Counted from the stretch's first letter, positions 1-9,542 are shown. The stretch is DNA of 64,000 nucleotides from Cyanobium sp. N.Huapi 1H5 (GCF_024345535.1 NZ_JAGQBH010000005.1:230779-294778); one strand, 5' to 3'. Translations and numbers: made by a program. Notes: generated from the letters alone by a model not told the origin.

Positions 1-1
1 G

Positions 2-217
2 ATGGACCTGCCGGGGGAGCAGCCCGCCGCCGGCAGCCTGCTGGTGATGCACCCCCATGACTCCGCCGACCCCGAGGTGCACGAGATCATCAGCTGCAGC
101 CCCGATGGCCGCCGCCGCTGGCGGGTGGCCCAGATGCTGAAGGAGGGGCGGCTGGTGGGGCGTACCACCATCGACGAGGAGAGGCTCACCGAGGAGCAGA
201 GGCTCACGGGCGACTGA
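2..217 (+). CDS. Conserved hypothetical protein, probably a C-terminal fragment
   Basis: The frame is open from the first bases and ends at a TGA, so the window may cut the gene and the ATG at base 2 may be internal. The 71 visible residues are acidic at the end and carry no motif I recognise; the core contains RRRWRVAQMLKEGRLVG. The stop overlaps the 3' end of the convergent LD-carboxypeptidase gene by 14 bases. Function unknown. Confidence 0.5.
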   Translation: MDLPGEQPAAGSLLVMHPHDSADPEVHEIISCSPDGRRRWRVAQMLKEGRLVGRTTIDEERLTEEQRLTGD

Positions 218-1175
218 CGGTCCCACCGGCGCCATCGATGAGGCTCAGCCGGCCCCGGTCGCCGTCGAGCCGGGCCCGCACCCCCAGGGGCAGGGCTGCA
301 TTGACGTCGCCGTGGCCCACCGGCAGGCCGGCCAGCACCGGGATCCCCAGATCGGCCGTGCGTTCCCGGAGCACCTGCTCCAGGCTGAAGCGGGAGCCGT
401 CGCCTTCGGGGTCGGTGGGATCGCCGCAGCCCTCGAAGCTGCCGAAGCCGATGCCCCCCAGCCGCTGCAGGGCGCCGCAGAGGCGCCAGTGGGTGAGCAT
501 TCGCTCGATCCGGTAGGGCGCCTCACCCACGTCCTCGAGGATCAGGATCGCCCCGTCCAGGTCCGGCAGGTGAGGCGTGCCCAGCAGGTGGGTCGCCACG
601 GTGAGGTTGGCGGCCAGCAGCGGCCCCTCCACCTGGCCGCCCACCCAGGGCACCCCCTCCAGATCGGCCAAGGTCTCGCCGAACAGCAGGGCCCGCAGCC
701 GTTCGCGGCTCCAGGCCGGTTCAGCGGCCAGGGTGGTGAGCAGGGGGCCGTGGATGGCGCCCCCCTGGCCCGTCGCCAGCCGGTGCCACAGCAGGGAGGT
801 GACATCGGAGAACCCCAGCAGCCAGCCCCCGGCCGCCTCCAGCGGGCGCTCCAGCAGCCGGGCCGATCCCCAGCCCCCCCGCACACAGGCCAGCAGGGCC
901 GCCGGTTGCCCAGGGGAGGCGTCCGCGAGCAGGTCGCCGGCCCGCTCGGCGTCCCGGCCCGCCAGGTAGCCCCAGCGGCGCGGAGGCAGCCGGGCGGGGT
1001 CGTCATCCAGCACCAGACCCCAGTCGGCCAGCACCGCCAGGCCCGCCTGCAGCCGCTCCAGATCGGCCAGGGCGGAGCTGGCGGCCACCAGCCGCACCCG
1101 GTCGCCCGGACGCAGGGCCGGGGGCTGGTGGGGCGGCTGGTGGGACGGTGACGGCTGGGGCGCTGCGGCGGCCAT
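204..1175 (-). CDS. LD-carboxypeptidase-like serine peptidase, family S66 (LdcA/MccF)
   Basis: About 323 residues, the usual length of S66 peptidases. These enzymes cut the L,D bond of murein tetrapeptides during peptidoglycan recycling, or detoxify peptide-nucleotides as MccF does. The N-terminal GDRVRLVAASSA strand, the central CVRGGWGSARLL stretch (nucleophile region), GFSDVTSLLW, and a late LPVGHGD segment match the family layout. I chose the ATG at 1175, six bases after the ubiA stop, because an upstream ATG at 1232 lies inside ubiA and adds an unlikely tail. Probably cotranscribed with ubiA. No signal peptide is evident, so a cytoplasmic role is expected. Which of the two S66 activities applies cannot be told from sequence. 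Confidence 0.8.
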   Translation of the reverse strand: MAAAAPQPSPSHQPPHQPPALRPGDRVRLVAASSALADLERLQAGLAVLADWGLVLDDDPARLPPRRWGYLAGRDAERAGDLLADASPGQPAALLACVRGGWGSARLLERPLEAAGGWLLGFSDVTSLLWHRLATGQGGAIHGPLLTTLAAEPAWSRERLRALLFGETLADLEGVPWVGGQVEGPLLAANLTVATHLLGTPHLPDLDGAILILEDVGEAPYRIERMLTHWRLCGALQRLGGIGFGSFEGCGDPTDPEGDGSRFSLEQVLRERTADLGIPVLAGLPVGHGDVNAALPLGVRARLDGDRGRLSLIDGAGGTVSRP

Positions 1176-1180
1176 GGTGG

Positions 1181-2095
1181 TCAGGCGACGGCGGAGAGGA
1201 TCACCGCCAGCAGCAGCAGGGCACCGAGCCACACCTGGCCAGCGAAATGCCTGCCGTAGGCGCTGCGGGGCAGGTCGGGACGGCGCAGCCGGGCCGCCTG
1301 CTGCTGCATGGCCAGGGTGGCCGCCGCCCAGGGCAGCCAGAACGGCAGGCCCGCCCGCCCCTGCAGCGCCACCGCCAGGGCCAGGGCGGCACAGGTGAGC
1401 CCGTAGCAGAGCGCCACCGCCAGGGGCGCCCGGGCCCCCAGGCTCAGGGCGCTGCTGCGCACCCCCAGGCGCCGGTCGTCCTCCCGGTCGCTCATGGCGT
1501 AGACGGTGTCGAAGCCGAAGGTCCAGCTCACCGCCGCCAGCCAGGTGAGCAGCAGGGGCCAGCCCCCGGCGCTGCCCTGCAGGCTGCCCTGGGCCGCCGC
1601 CCAGGGCAGCAGCACGGCGAAGCCCCAGCAGAGGGCCAGCACCAGCTGGGGGTAGGCGAACCAGCGTTTGGCGGAGGGATAGAGCAGCACCAGGGGCAGT
1701 GTCGCCAGGGCGAGGCCGACGCAGAGCACCCGGCTGGCGGCGGGCAGGGCCAGCAGGGCCGCCAGCGCCACCACCAGGCAGAGCAGCAGCAGCACGGTCG
1801 CGGTGCCCACGCCGAGGCGCCCGTCGGCCAGGGGGCGGTGACGGGTGCGCTCCACCATGGGATCGATGCGCCGGTCCCAGAGGTCGTTGGCCACACAGCC
1901 GGCGCCGCTCACCGCCAGGCCCCCCAGCACGATCCAGCCCACCAGCAGGGCCGGGGGCGGCACGGTCGGCCCCAGCCAGAGGGCCCAGCCGGCGGGGATC
2001 AGCAGGATCAGCCGGCCGCTGGGCTTGTGCCAGCGCAGCAGCTCTAGCCAGGCCGGAGCGCGGCCGGGGGCCATCGGGACGTTCACCGCGGGCAA
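1181..2095 (-). CDS. ubiA: 4-hydroxybenzoate polyprenyltransferase, UbiA family
   Basis: 304 residues with about eight membrane segments. Both Asp-rich prenyl-diphosphate motifs are present: NDLWDRRIDPMVERTRHRPL near residue 70 and YAMSDREDDRRLG near residue 200. In cyanobacteria the homologue transfers a solanesyl-type chain to 4-hydroxybenzoate in plastoquinone synthesis, a membrane step. Other UbiA members (homogentisate, chlorophyll) have different second motifs, which argues for the 4-hydroxybenzoate type. It precedes the LD-carboxypeptidase gene by 5 bases and faces ppx divergently. Confidence 0.87.
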   Translation of the reverse strand: MPAVNVPMAPGRAPAWLELLRWHKPSGRLILLIPAGWALWLGPTVPPPALLVGWIVLGGLAVSGAGCVANDLWDRRIDPMVERTRHRPLADGRLGVGTATVLLLLCLVVALAALLALPAASRVLCVGLALATLPLVLLYPSAKRWFAYPQLVLALCWGFAVLLPWAAAQGSLQGSAGGWPLLLTWLAAVSWTFGFDTVYAMSDREDDRRLGVRSSALSLGARAPLAVALCYGLTCAALALAVALQGRAGLPFWLPWAAATLAMQQQAARLRRPDLPRSAYGRHFAGQVWLGALLLLAVILSAVA

Positions 2096-2203
2096 CGGTC
2101 GGGAATCGGAACCCTATCCAACTCCTGTCGGAGACGTTCCAGCGGCCGATCCGGAGCGTCGCCCGGTGGCAAAGTGGCGCCGCCGCCGCCCGGGCCGACC
2201 CCC

Positions 2204-3838
2204 ATGCCCCCGACCCCCGACACCGCCGGCTCCGCGGAACGGCGGGTGGCGGCCATCGACATCGGCACCAATTCCATCCACCTGCTGGTGGCGGCGATCG
2301 ACCCGGTCCTGGGCAGCTTCTCGGTGGTGGTGGCGGAGAAGTCCACCACCCGGCTGGGGGAGAGGGATCCGGAAACGGGCGACCTCACCCCCGAGGCGAT
2401 CGAGCGCGCCTACCTCACCCTTCGCCACTGCCGCGACCTGGCCACCAGCCACGGGGTGGAGCAGATCGTCACCGCCGCCACCAGCGCCGTGCGGGAGGCC
2501 CCGAACGGCCGAGCCTTCCTGCAGGGCCTGCAGGACCAGCTGGGGCTGGTGGTGGACCTGGTCAGCGGGCCGGAGGAGGCCCGGCTGATCTACCTGGGGG
2601 TGCTCTCGGGCCTGTCCTTCGGCGACCAGCCCTATTTCATCCTCGACATCGGCGGCGGCTCCACCGAGCTGGTGCTCGCCGACGGCCGCGATGCCCGCGC
2701 GCTCACCAGCACCCGCATCGGGGCGGTGCGCCTGCAGCGGGAGTTCTGCCGGGAGGATCCGCTGACGCCGGCCCGCCGGGGCTTCCTCGAGGCCTACATC
2801 CAGGGGGCGATGGATCCGGCCGTCGCCGAGGTGAAGCGGGAGCTGCGGCCGGGGGAGAAGCCCGTCCTGGTGGCCACCAGCGGCACCGCCATGGCGATGG
2901 CGGCTCTGGCCTCCGCCCAGGACCCCAATCCGCCCCTGAAGCTCGACGGCTATCGCCTCGGCCGGGCCCGCCTGGACGAGATCGTCGAGCGGCTGGTGGC
3001 GATGACCCCGGACCAGCGCCGGGCCCTCACCGCCATCAACGAGCGCCGGGCCGAGATCATCGTGCCCGGTGCCCTGATCCTCCAGACCACCATGGAGATC
3101 CTCCAGGTCCGGGAACTGGTGGTCTGCGAGCGGGCCCTGCGGGAGGGCCTGATCGTCGACTGGATGCTGCGCAACGGCCTGCTGGTCGACCGCTTCACGT
3201 TCCAGAGCACGATCCGTCGCCGCACCGTGCTGCACCTGGCCCGCACCTACGGGGTGGACACGGGCCGCGCCGACCGGGTGGCCAGCCATGCCCTGAGCCT
3301 CTACGACCAGACCCGGGGCCTGCTGCACGATGACGACGGCGAAGGCCGCGCCCTGCTGTGGGCAGCGGCCCAGCTCCATGCCTGCGGCAAGCACGTCAAC
3401 ATCGCCGCCTACCACAAGCACACCTGGTATCTGATCCGCCATGGGGAGCTGCTCGGGTACTCCGAGGCCGAGCACCTGATGGTGGCGGCGATCGCCCGCT
3501 ACCACCGGCGCAGCCTGCCCAAGAAGCGCCACGAATCGTGGCAGCTGATCGAAGCCGGCCAGGACCGTCACACCGTGTTCACGATGGCCCTGCTGCTGCG
3601 GCTGGCCGCCGCCCTCGACCGCCGGCCCGCCTCCGGCATCGCCGCGATCACCGTTTCAGCGGACAACGACCGGGCCCATCAGCCCCGTGGCTTCACCATC
3701 GGCCTGCAGGCCGGGCCTGCGGCCGCCGGGGAACCCCCCCTGGATCTCAGCCTGGAGGAGTGGAGCCTCCGCTCGTGCGCGGATCTGGTGCTGGAGGCCA
3801 CCGGCCTGCGACTCACGGTGCGGCAGGCGTCGCCCTGA
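2204..3838 (+). CDS. ppx: Exopolyphosphatase / guanosine pentaphosphate phosphatase, Ppx/GppA family
   Basis: About 544 residues. The N-terminal half is an ASKHA actin-like fold: the phosphate-1 loop VAAIDIGTNSIHLLVAAID starts near residue 17, and ILDIGGGSTELVLADG near residue 150 is the phosphate-2 motif. The C-terminal half is HD-like helical, with AAQLHACGKHVNIAAYHKHT. Ppx hydrolyses polyphosphate from the end; GppA acts on pppGpp, and the two are not separable here. ATG at 2204 was preferred over 2174, which would add a Pro-rich stretch. The 3' end overlaps the convergent RodZ-like gene by 26 bases. Confidence 0.88.
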   Translation: MPPTPDTAGSAERRVAAIDIGTNSIHLLVAAIDPVLGSFSVVVAEKSTTRLGERDPETGDLTPEAIERAYLTLRHCRDLATSHGVEQIVTAATSAVREAPNGRAFLQGLQDQLGLVVDLVSGPEEARLIYLGVLSGLSFGDQPYFILDIGGGSTELVLADGRDARALTSTRIGAVRLQREFCREDPLTPARRGFLEAYIQGAMDPAVAEVKRELRPGEKPVLVATSGTAMAMAALASAQDPNPPLKLDGYRLGRARLDEIVERLVAMTPDQRRALTAINERRAEIIVPGALILQTTMEILQVRELVVCERALREGLIVDWMLRNGLLVDRFTFQSTIRRRTVLHLARTYGVDTGRADRVASHALSLYDQTRGLLHDDDGEGRALLWAAAQLHACGKHVNIAAYHKHTWYLIRHGELLGYSEAEHLMVAAIARYHRRSLPKKRHESWQLIEAGQDRHTVFTMALLLRLAAALDRRPASGIAAITVSADNDRAHQPRGFTIGLQAGPAAAGEPPLDLSLEEWSLRSCADLVLEATGLRLTVRQASP

Positions 3839-4598
3839 AGGTGCGCCACACCACCTGATCGATCCTCCCGAGGCTCTGGGGTGGCTGGGTGCCGGCGCTG
3901 GCCGTCACCAGGTCGGGCCGGCCGGCCAGGACCCGCAGGCCGCTCCCCAGGGGGAAGCGCTTCTCGCCCGTGAAGGTGCCGCGGAACAGGGTCTCACCGG
4001 CGGCCGTGCGCACCTCCAGCCAGCTGGGCTGGCGGCTCTCCAGCAGCAGCTGGTCCGGTGCCGGCCGGGGTGTCGCCGGGGCAGGGGCCGGTGCGGCGGG
4101 CTGGCCGGAGGCCGTGGCCTGGCCGGAGGCCCCAGCCGTTGCCGGGCCCCCTATGGCCGCCGGGGCGGGGACGCGGGCCTGCATCAGGGCCGCCACCGCG
4201 ACGGCGCCACCGCCCAGGAGGACCAGGACCGCCCACAGCCATCCGGGGGGGCCGCTGCGGCGGGCGGGGGCCGCCGGAGTCCGCACCTTCCGCTGCAGGG
4301 GCCGGGCGGGCGGCTTGCGCCCCACCCGCATCAGGCGGCTGGTCTGCAGATCGCTGATCTGCTGGCTGACGTCGATCCCAAGGGCCCCCGCCACCCGCTT
4401 GGCCTGGGCCACCACGAAGACCGCCTCCGGCAGGTGCCGGTGGTCGCCGGTCTCGAGGGCCATCAGCTGCTCGCTGCCCAGCCGCAGCCGGTCGGCCAGG
4501 TCCTCCAGGCTCAGACCCTGGTCACGGCGGGCCGAGGCCAGCCGTTCGCCCAGCTCGACGAGTTCCGGGATCGGAGCGCTCCAGTCCTCTGCGGCCAT
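3813..4598 (-). CDS. RodZ-like protein: cytoplasmic helix-turn-helix, one TM segment, periplasmic tail
   Basis: About 261 residues from the ATG at 4598. Residues 10-75 form an XRE-type HTH (LASARRDQGLSLEDLADRLRL, then LMALETGDHRHLPEAVFVVA). A basic linker is followed by a TM helix ([20 protein letters not shown]), an Ala/Pro-rich spacer and a C-terminal beta domain (LLLESRQPSWLEVRTAAGE) of the DUF4115 type. This is the RodZ architecture, which links MreB to the cell envelope in rod-shaped bacteria; picocyanobacteria keep related proteins. An upstream ATG at 4688 is possible but less conserved-looking. Its 3' end runs 26 bases into ppx. Confidence 0.75.
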   Translation of the reverse strand: MAAEDWSAPIPELVELGERLASARRDQGLSLEDLADRLRLGSEQLMALETGDHRHLPEAVFVVAQAKRVAGALGIDVSQQISDLQTSRLMRVGRKPPARPLQRKVRTPAAPARRSGPPGWLWAVLVLLGGGAVAVAALMQARVPAPAAIGGPATAGASGQATASGQPAAPAPAPATPRPAPDQLLLESRQPSWLEVRTAAGETLFRGTFTGEKRFPLGSGLRVLAGRPDLVTASAGTQPPQSLGRIDQVVWRTFRATPAAP

Positions 4599-4732
4599 GG
4601 TTGCGGCAGGAGATTCGGGCAAGGGCAGGGTCTCCTGAAGCGCTGCGTAGCCAGCAGTATGACGAGCGGTCCCGATCGCGACCAGCACCCGTCGCTGGGG
4701 AACTTACCGGTGCAAAAACCGGATGAAAGACA

Positions 4733-4804
<72 letters not shown>

Positions 4805-4925
4805 GTCGATGCGGCCGACACCCCTTCGACGCTGAAAGTGGTTCTTCCTGCGGCTGAGAGTTCCGGCCCGGCCCCTTGGGCCAGAACCCTCCTACACGGT
4901 CGCCGAACTCACTGTCAAATGCCGG

Positions 4926-5579
4926 CTAGCTGCTGCAGCCGGTGCGCACCCGACCGACCGCCGCGGCATCGAATTCGATGCTCGCCGGTCCGGTGAACAG
5001 ATCCGGCTGAAGGCCCCTCAGGGCCTGGGCGTCCCTGTCGAGGCGCTCCTGGGCGGCGGTGATGCGGGCTTCGCGCTGCTGGCGCCACCGGGCCCGTTCG
5101 CCGGCCACCTGCTGCTCCCAGGCGCCGAGGGCCTCCTCGTAGCGTTCCCGGTCGAGGCGCTGGTCCTCCGGGCGATACCGGGATTCACGGCCGTCATCCA
5201 GGGGCTGGGGGGGCGCCAGGCTGGGGCGGAAGGGACTGTTGCGGGCCGCCGCCAGATCCTGTTCGGCGCTGCGCAGGGACTCCATCAGGGTGGTGATCCT
5301 CCCCTGGCGGCGGCGGCAGGCGTCCTGGGCCTGGCGGCGGGCTGCCGCCGCTTTCTCCATCGCCGCCCGCTCCAGCGCCAGGCTCTGGTCCGTGCCCGGC
5401 AGGCAGCGCAGGTAGCTCAGGGCCGCCGTGACCGGATTGCCGGCGGCGGCGCTGAGCCGGCGGCAGCGCTCCCGGCCGGCCTCACTCACCCCGGACCCCT
5501 GACAGCCGCCGGCCAGCAGGGTCAGGCCCAGCAGCATCGGCAGCAGCGGCCGGCATCGGCTTCCACGGGAACTGGCCAT
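4926..5579 (-). CDS. Putative lipoprotein with coiled-coil body
   Basis: About 217 residues from the ATG at 5579. The N-terminus is a lipoprotein signal: basic residues, a hydrophobic run, then the lipobox LLAGGC near residue 26. The mature part is rich in Arg, Gln, Glu and Ala. Long stretches predicted as coiled coil surround residues 75-115 and 145-190 (for example LESLRSAEQDLAAARNS). Four Cys remain in the mature chain. I do not recognise the family. It lies alone after the tRNA and diverges from nothing obvious; function unknown. Confidence 0.65.
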   Translation of the reverse strand: MASSRGSRCRPLLPMLLGLTLLAGGCQGSGVSEAGRERCRRLSAAAGNPVTAALSYLRCLPGTDQSLALERAAMEKAAAARRQAQDACRRRQGRITTLMESLRSAEQDLAAARNSPFRPSLAPPQPLDDGRESRYRPEDQRLDRERYEEALGAWEQQVAGERARWRQQREARITAAQERLDRDAQALRGLQPDLFTGPASIEFDAAAVGRVRTGCSS

Positions 5580-5661
5580 CGCCCTCGAAACGCCCCTCGG
5601 TGGCACACCGTGTCCATTGTCGCCATCGCCCAGGCGCTCGGATGGCCGACGCAGCCGCCCC

Positions 5662-6243
5662 CTACGGCGGCACCCGCACCACCCGGAAGGTCAGGTTGAG
5701 CCTTGGGGCGTCCACCTTCAGCCGCCGCGGCAGACCGTGCTGCCAGTGGCGCTGGGTGGGCGGGTCCATCAGCAGCAGGTCCCCGTGGCCCAGCTCCACC
5801 GCCAGGGTCGGGGCGGTGCCCCGCTGGCGGGGGCGGAAGCGCAGGGTGCGGCTCGCCCCCAGGCTCAGGGAGGCGATCGGTGCCTCCGGGTCGAGCTCCG
5901 CCTCGTCATCGGCGTGCCAGCCCATGGCATCGCGGCCGTCGCGGTAGAGATTCAGCAGCAGGGAATTGAACTCCCGCATGGCGGCCTCCCCTACCCGCCG
6001 GCGGATGGCGGCGACCAAGGGCGTCCAGGGCTCGATGGCGTTCTCCAGACCCGAGTAGCGGTAGCCGCAGCCCGGGTCGGCCATCCAGCAGGTCAGGCGG
6101 GGCATGGCGTGGCGACGCCCGTACACGGTGATGGACTCCTGCTTCCAGGGCACCTCCTCCAGCAGGGTCCGAAGCCAGCCATCGGCCTCCGCGGCCCCCA
6201 CCCAACCCCGCCAGTGGCGCAGGCGGGGGGCCGCGATGGTCAC
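5662..6243 (-). CDS. AlkB-like 2-oxoglutarate/Fe(II) dioxygenase
   Basis: 193 residues from a GTG that overlaps the cobM stop by four bases (GTGA). The family removes alkyl groups from nucleic-acid bases using 2-oxoglutarate, O2 and Fe(II). All key signatures are seen: NLYRDGRDAMGWHADDE (iron ligands His and Asp), LSLGASRTLRFR, HWQHGLPR with the distal His, and the RLNLTFR 2-oxoglutarate-binding motif at the C-terminus. Length and motif order fit AlkB/ALKBH2-3-type proteins. It is the last gene of the petC-petA-lgt-cobM run, so it is probably translationally coupled to cobM. Confidence 0.88.
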   Translation of the reverse strand: MTIAAPRLRHWRGWVGAAEADGWLRTLLEEVPWKQESITVYGRRHAMPRLTCWMADPGCGYRYSGLENAIEPWTPLVAAIRRRVGEAAMREFNSLLLNLYRDGRDAMGWHADDEAELDPEAPIASLSLGASRTLRFRPRQRGTAPTLAVELGHGDLLLMDPPTQRHWQHGLPRRLKVDAPRLNLTFRVVRVPP

Positions 6244-7004
6244 TCGGCGCCGCCGCGGAACAGGTGGTTGTGGCTGGCGGAATAGAGCAGGGAACGGGCC
6301 CCGCCGGCGTCCCGCAGGGCCGGACTCACCACGTAGAGGGTGGTGCGGATCAGGTTCCGCTCGCGGCTGACCCGGGCCATCGCCTCGAGGGGCACCACCG
6401 TGAGCCACTGGTCGGGCCAGCTGACCCGGTAGCCGATGGCCACGGGGGTGTCCGCCGGGTAGTGCTGCAGCAGTTCCCCCTGCACCTCCTCCACATGGCG
6501 GGCGCTCAGGTACAGGCACAGGGAGGCCTGCAGGGCGGCGAGCCGGGCCAGGGATTCCCGCTCCGGCGTGCCGGTGCGTCCGCCCGCCCGGCTCAGCACG
6601 ATCGTCTGCACCCGGCCGGGGATGGTCAGCTCGGCCCCCAGGGCGGCGGCGGTGGCCTGGTAGGCGCTCAGGCCCGGCACCACCTCCACGGCCAGCCCGG
6701 CATCGGCCAGTCGGCAGATCTGCTCCTGCAGGGCGCCGTAGAGGCAGGGATCGCCGTCATGGAGGCGCACCACCCGCTGTCCCGCCCGGGCCCGCTCCAG
6801 CACCACGGCCATCACCTCTTCGAGGGTGAGGGTGCTGGTGCGGACGCTCTCGCAGTCCGGCGGCGCCAGGGCGGCGATCTGGGGATTCACCAGGGAGTCG
6901 GTCCAGACCAGCACCTGGGCCGATTCGATGGCCCGCGCGGCCCGGAGGGTGAGCAGGTCAGGGGCGCCGGGGCCGGCTCCCACGATCTGGACGGTGGCTG
7001 TCAT
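6240..7004 (-). CDS. cobM: Precorrin-4 C(11)-methyltransferase
   Basis: 254 residues, the normal size. CobM transfers a methyl group from S-adenosylmethionine to C11 of precorrin-4 in cobalamin (pseudocobalamin in picocyanobacteria) synthesis. The [18 protein letters not shown] start, [17 protein letters not shown] and [20 protein letters not shown] are the tetrapyrrole-methylase signatures; the [17 protein letters not shown] stretch and the late [10 protein letters not shown] are typical of CobM/CbiF. Its ATG overlaps the lgt stop (ATGA) and its stop overlaps the alkB-like start (GTGA). Confidence 0.92.
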   Translation of the reverse strand: MTATVQIVGAGPGAPDLLTLRAARAIESAQVLVWTDSLVNPQIAALAPPDCESVRTSTLTLEEVMAVVLERARAGQRVVRLHDGDPCLYGALQEQICRLADAGLAVEVVPGLSAYQATAAALGAELTIPGRVQTIVLSRAGGRTGTPERESLARLAALQASLCLYLSARHVEEVQGELLQHYPADTPVAIGYRVSWPDQWLTVVPLEAMARVSRERNLIRTTLYVVSPALRDAGGARSLLYSASHNHLFRGGAE

Positions 7005-7861
7005 GCGGTCAGGCCGGAGGGGTCGGGGAGGGGACGCCGGAAGCGGTAGAGCCAGAGCAGGCCCGCACCCCCCAGCAGGATCAGCAGCAGGCTCATCAGC
7101 TGGGCCATGCGCAGGCCGCCGCTGCAGAACGGGGGCTGGGAGAACAGGCAGAGGGGATCGAGCCGCAGCCCCTCGATCCAGAGGCGGCCGCTGCTGTAGG
7201 CCATCAGATACACGCAGCTCAGGGCACCGGCCGGCAGCCGCAGGCGGCCGCTGCCACCGAGGCGGAACAGGACCAGGAGCAGGGCGCAGACCCCCAGGTT
7301 CCAGAGCGACTCGTACAGGAAGGTGGGGTGGAAGGAGGCCTGCTCCAGGAACTCCGGCGGCCGGTTGGCCATGGGAATGGTCAGGGCCCAGGGGAGGTTG
7401 GTGGGCAGGCCGAAGGCCTCGGAGTTGAAGAAGTTGCCCCAGCGCCCGATCGCCTGGCCCAGGGCCACGGCGGGCACCAGCACATCCAGCAGCGGCCAGA
7501 AGGCCTGGCGGCGCCAGCGGCAGAAGAGCACCGTCACCAGTGTCCCGCCGATCAGGGCACCGTGGATGGCGATGCCGCCGCGCCAGATGGCGAAGACATC
7601 GGACCAGTCACTGCGGTACTGGCGCCATTCCAGTGCCACGTAATAGATCCGGGCGCCCACGACGGCCCCGAGCACCATCAGCGGCAGCAGGTCGGCGATC
7701 AGGGCCGGGTCGATGCCCCTGAGGCGGCCCAGCCGGGTGGCCAGCAGGAGACCCAGCAGCACCGCCAGGGCGATGAGCAGGCCGTACCAGCGAACGGAAA
7801 CGGGACCCAGCTGGAAGATCAGGGGTCCCGGGGAGGTGAAGAGGCCGAGAGGAAGGCTCAG
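7001..7861 (-). CDS. lgt: Prolipoprotein diacylglyceryl transferase
   Basis: Lgt attaches diacylglycerol to the lipobox cysteine of prelipoproteins at the inner membrane. The signature [27 protein letters not shown] and [11 protein letters not shown] are all present, with about seven membrane segments. The nearest standard start (GTG, 7762) would remove the conserved N-terminus [13 protein letters not shown]...RWYGLL, which is plainly encoded upstream. That extension reaches back only to a CTG at 7861 overlapping the petA stop (CTGA), behind GGAGGG. No ATG, GTG or TTG lies in this stretch. I therefore extend to 7861 (286 residues) and flag the start as unusual. Confidence 0.85.
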   Translation of the reverse strand: MSLPLGLFTSPGPLIFQLGPVSVRWYGLLIALAVLLGLLLATRLGRLRGIDPALIADLLPLMVLGAVVGARIYYVALEWRQYRSDWSDVFAIWRGGIAIHGALIGGTLVTVLFCRWRRQAFWPLLDVLVPAVALGQAIGRWGNFFNSEAFGLPTNLPWALTIPMANRPPEFLEQASFHPTFLYESLWNLGVCALLLVLFRLGGSGRLRLPAGALSCVYLMAYSSGRLWIEGLRLDPLCLFSQPPFCSGGLRMAQLMSLLLILLGGAGLLWLYRFRRPLPDPSGLTA

Positions 7862-8799
7862 AAGCCCTCCGCCGCCTGGACCTTCTCCACCTGGCGCTTC
7901 TTGAGCACCAGCATGATCTGGGCGAGGGCCACGGCGGCGAAGAAGGCCAGCAGCCCGTAGATGCGCACCGGGTTCTGAAGCACCACCTCGGCGTCGATCT
8001 GGCCGAAACCACCGACGTTGGGGTCGTTGGTGATCGGGGCACCGGCCTCGACGGCGTCGCCCACGGCGACGGTCAGGGTGGGTCCGGCGGGAACCGTCTC
8101 GGTGACGCTGCCGGCGGCGCCGGTGATCTCCACGACGGTGGCGCCGTTGGCGTCGGTGCTGATGGCGCTGACCGTGCCGGCCGCCGGGGCGGTGTAGACG
8201 GTGTTGTTGGTCTTCTCACCCTCGGGGGTCACCTGGCCGCGGCCACGGTTGGCTCCGACATGGACCTGGTACTTGCCGAAGTGGATGGCACTGTCGGTGG
8301 CCGGGTCAGGGGAGAGGATCGGGAAGACGATCTCCTGGTGCTGGTCACCGGGGAGGGGGCCCACCAGGAGGATGTTGGGCTGGTCGTCGCTGTACTGGGT
8401 GTAGTAGATGCCGGCGGTCTCCTCTTTGAGCTCATCGCTGAGGCGGTCCTGGGGGGCCAGGGTGAAGCCGTCGGGGAGCATCACCACCGCGCCGACGTTC
8501 AGGCCGGCGGGGCTGCCGTTGCCGGAGACCTGCTGCACCGAAGTGTCGTAGGGGATTTCGACCACCGCCTTGAACACCGTGTCGGGGAACACCGCCTGGG
8601 GCACTTCCACCCGGGTGGCCTTCTTGGCCAGATGGCAGTTGGCGCAGACGATCTTGCCCGTGGCCTCACGCGGCGTGGCGTAGTTCTGCTGGGCCCAGAA
8701 GGGGTAGGCCCAGCTGGGGCTGGCCCCCAGAAGCACCACGCCCAGCGACAGGCTGAGGGTGAGCAGGGTGCCGAACAGGGGGGAGAGGAAGCGGCGCAT
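7858..8799 (-). CDS. petA: Cytochrome f of the cytochrome b6f complex
   Basis: 313 residues. A signal peptide ends at SWA, so the mature protein begins YPFWAQQ, where the N-terminal Tyr amine serves as the axial haem ligand. CANCH near residue 53 binds haem c. The large beta domain follows, then one C-terminal TM helix ([20 protein letters not shown]) and a short stromal-side tail. It passes electrons from the Rieske centre to plastocyanin or cytochrome c6 in the thylakoid lumen. Gene order petC-petA, 56 bases apart, is the normal cyanobacterial operon. Confidence 0.97.
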   Translation of the reverse strand: MRRFLSPLFGTLLTLSLSLGVVLLGASPSWAYPFWAQQNYATPREATGKIVCANCHLAKKATRVEVPQAVFPDTVFKAVVEIPYDTSVQQVSGNGSPAGLNVGAVVMLPDGFTLAPQDRLSDELKEETAGIYYTQYSDDQPNILLVGPLPGDQHQEIVFPILSPDPATDSAIHFGKYQVHVGANRGRGQVTPEGEKTNNTVYTAPAAGTVSAISTDANGATVVEITGAAGSVTETVPAGPTLTVAVGDAVEAGAPITNDPNVGGFGQIDAEVVLQNPVRIYGLLAFFAAVALAQIMLVLKKRQVEKVQAAEGF

Positions 8800-8855
8800 G
8801 GGGGTGGAGGTGGCGGGCGTCGGAGGGGAAAACGGGGAGGGGATTCAGGCGCCGA

Positions 8856-9416
8856 TCAGGCCCACCAGGCCTTTTCGCCCGTGCGGAAGTCGGTTTCGGT
8901 CCACTGGCTGAGGAACACGTTGTCGTTCTCGACGCTGACGTGGGCCAGGGCCAGGGAGAGGGGGGCCGGGCCGCGCACCACCTTGCCGGTGGCGTCGTAC
9001 TGGCTGCCGTGGCAGGGGCAGATGAAGCGGTTGGCGCCGCTGTTCCAGGGCACCACGCAGCCCAGGTGGGTGCAGATGGCGTTGATGCCGTAGTCGCCGA
9101 TGGCCTCGCCGCCCTCGACCAGCAGGTAGGTGGGGTCACCCTTGAGACCCTGCACCAGGCTGCGGTCACCTTCCTTGTGGGTGGCCAGCCAGCCGGTGGC
9201 GGTGACGCTGTTGCCCAGTTCGTCCTTGGCGGTGACGCCGCCACCGCTGCCCGCGGCCTTCGGCGGGATGAAGTAGTTGACGACCGGGTAGAGGGCACCC
9301 AGGGCCACCCCCGTGACGGAACCGAAGGTCAGCAGGTTCATGAACTGGCGGCGGCCCATGCCGGGCACATCACCAGAGGCACCGCCGTTCGAAGAGGCCG
9401 CAGGGATCTGGGTCAT
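8856..9416 (-). CDS. petC: Rieske iron-sulfur protein of cytochrome b6f
   Basis: 186 residues from the ATG at 9416. A Tat-type N-terminal segment ([20 protein letters not shown]) serves as the membrane anchor. The 2Fe-2S ligands are in CTHLGC and CPCHGSQY. It oxidises plastoquinol and hands electrons to cytochrome f. The upstream ATG/GTG possibilities out to 9494 would precede the conserved N-terminus and were rejected. It is the first gene of the petC-petA-lgt-cobM-alkB chain. Confidence 0.96.
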   Translation of the reverse strand: MTQIPAASSNGGASGDVPGMGRRQFMNLLTFGSVTGVALGALYPVVNYFIPPKAAGSGGGVTAKDELGNSVTATGWLATHKEGDRSLVQGLKGDPTYLLVEGGEAIGDYGINAICTHLGCVVPWNSGANRFICPCHGSQYDATGKVVRGPAPLSLALAHVSVENDNVFLSQWTETDFRTGEKAWWA

Positions 9417-9485
9417 AGGGAACGGCGCGGTGTGACCGATTGACGTGGCGCCCATTATGAACCTTGCCCTTCCCGCCCCGGGTCC
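9417..9485 (-). promoter_or_regulatory. Candidate petCA promoter region
   Basis: The 126-base gap between divergent petC and the DUF3067 gene must hold the petC promoter. On the minus strand CATAAT (complement of 9454-9459) is a good -10 match, 38 bases before the petC ATG. I see no convincing -35. The assignment is by sequence likeness only. Confidence 0.35.
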
Positions 9486-9542
9486 GAGTCGCACCCGGCC
9501 GAGACCGGCTGCAACATGCTGTTGTGGAGTGCGCTGTCCGCC

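Noticed and set aside
4704..4732. Hairpin-like CCGG...CCGG after the tRNA as a terminator
   Set aside because: The stem is only four base pairs and the T run lies in the loop rather than after the stem.
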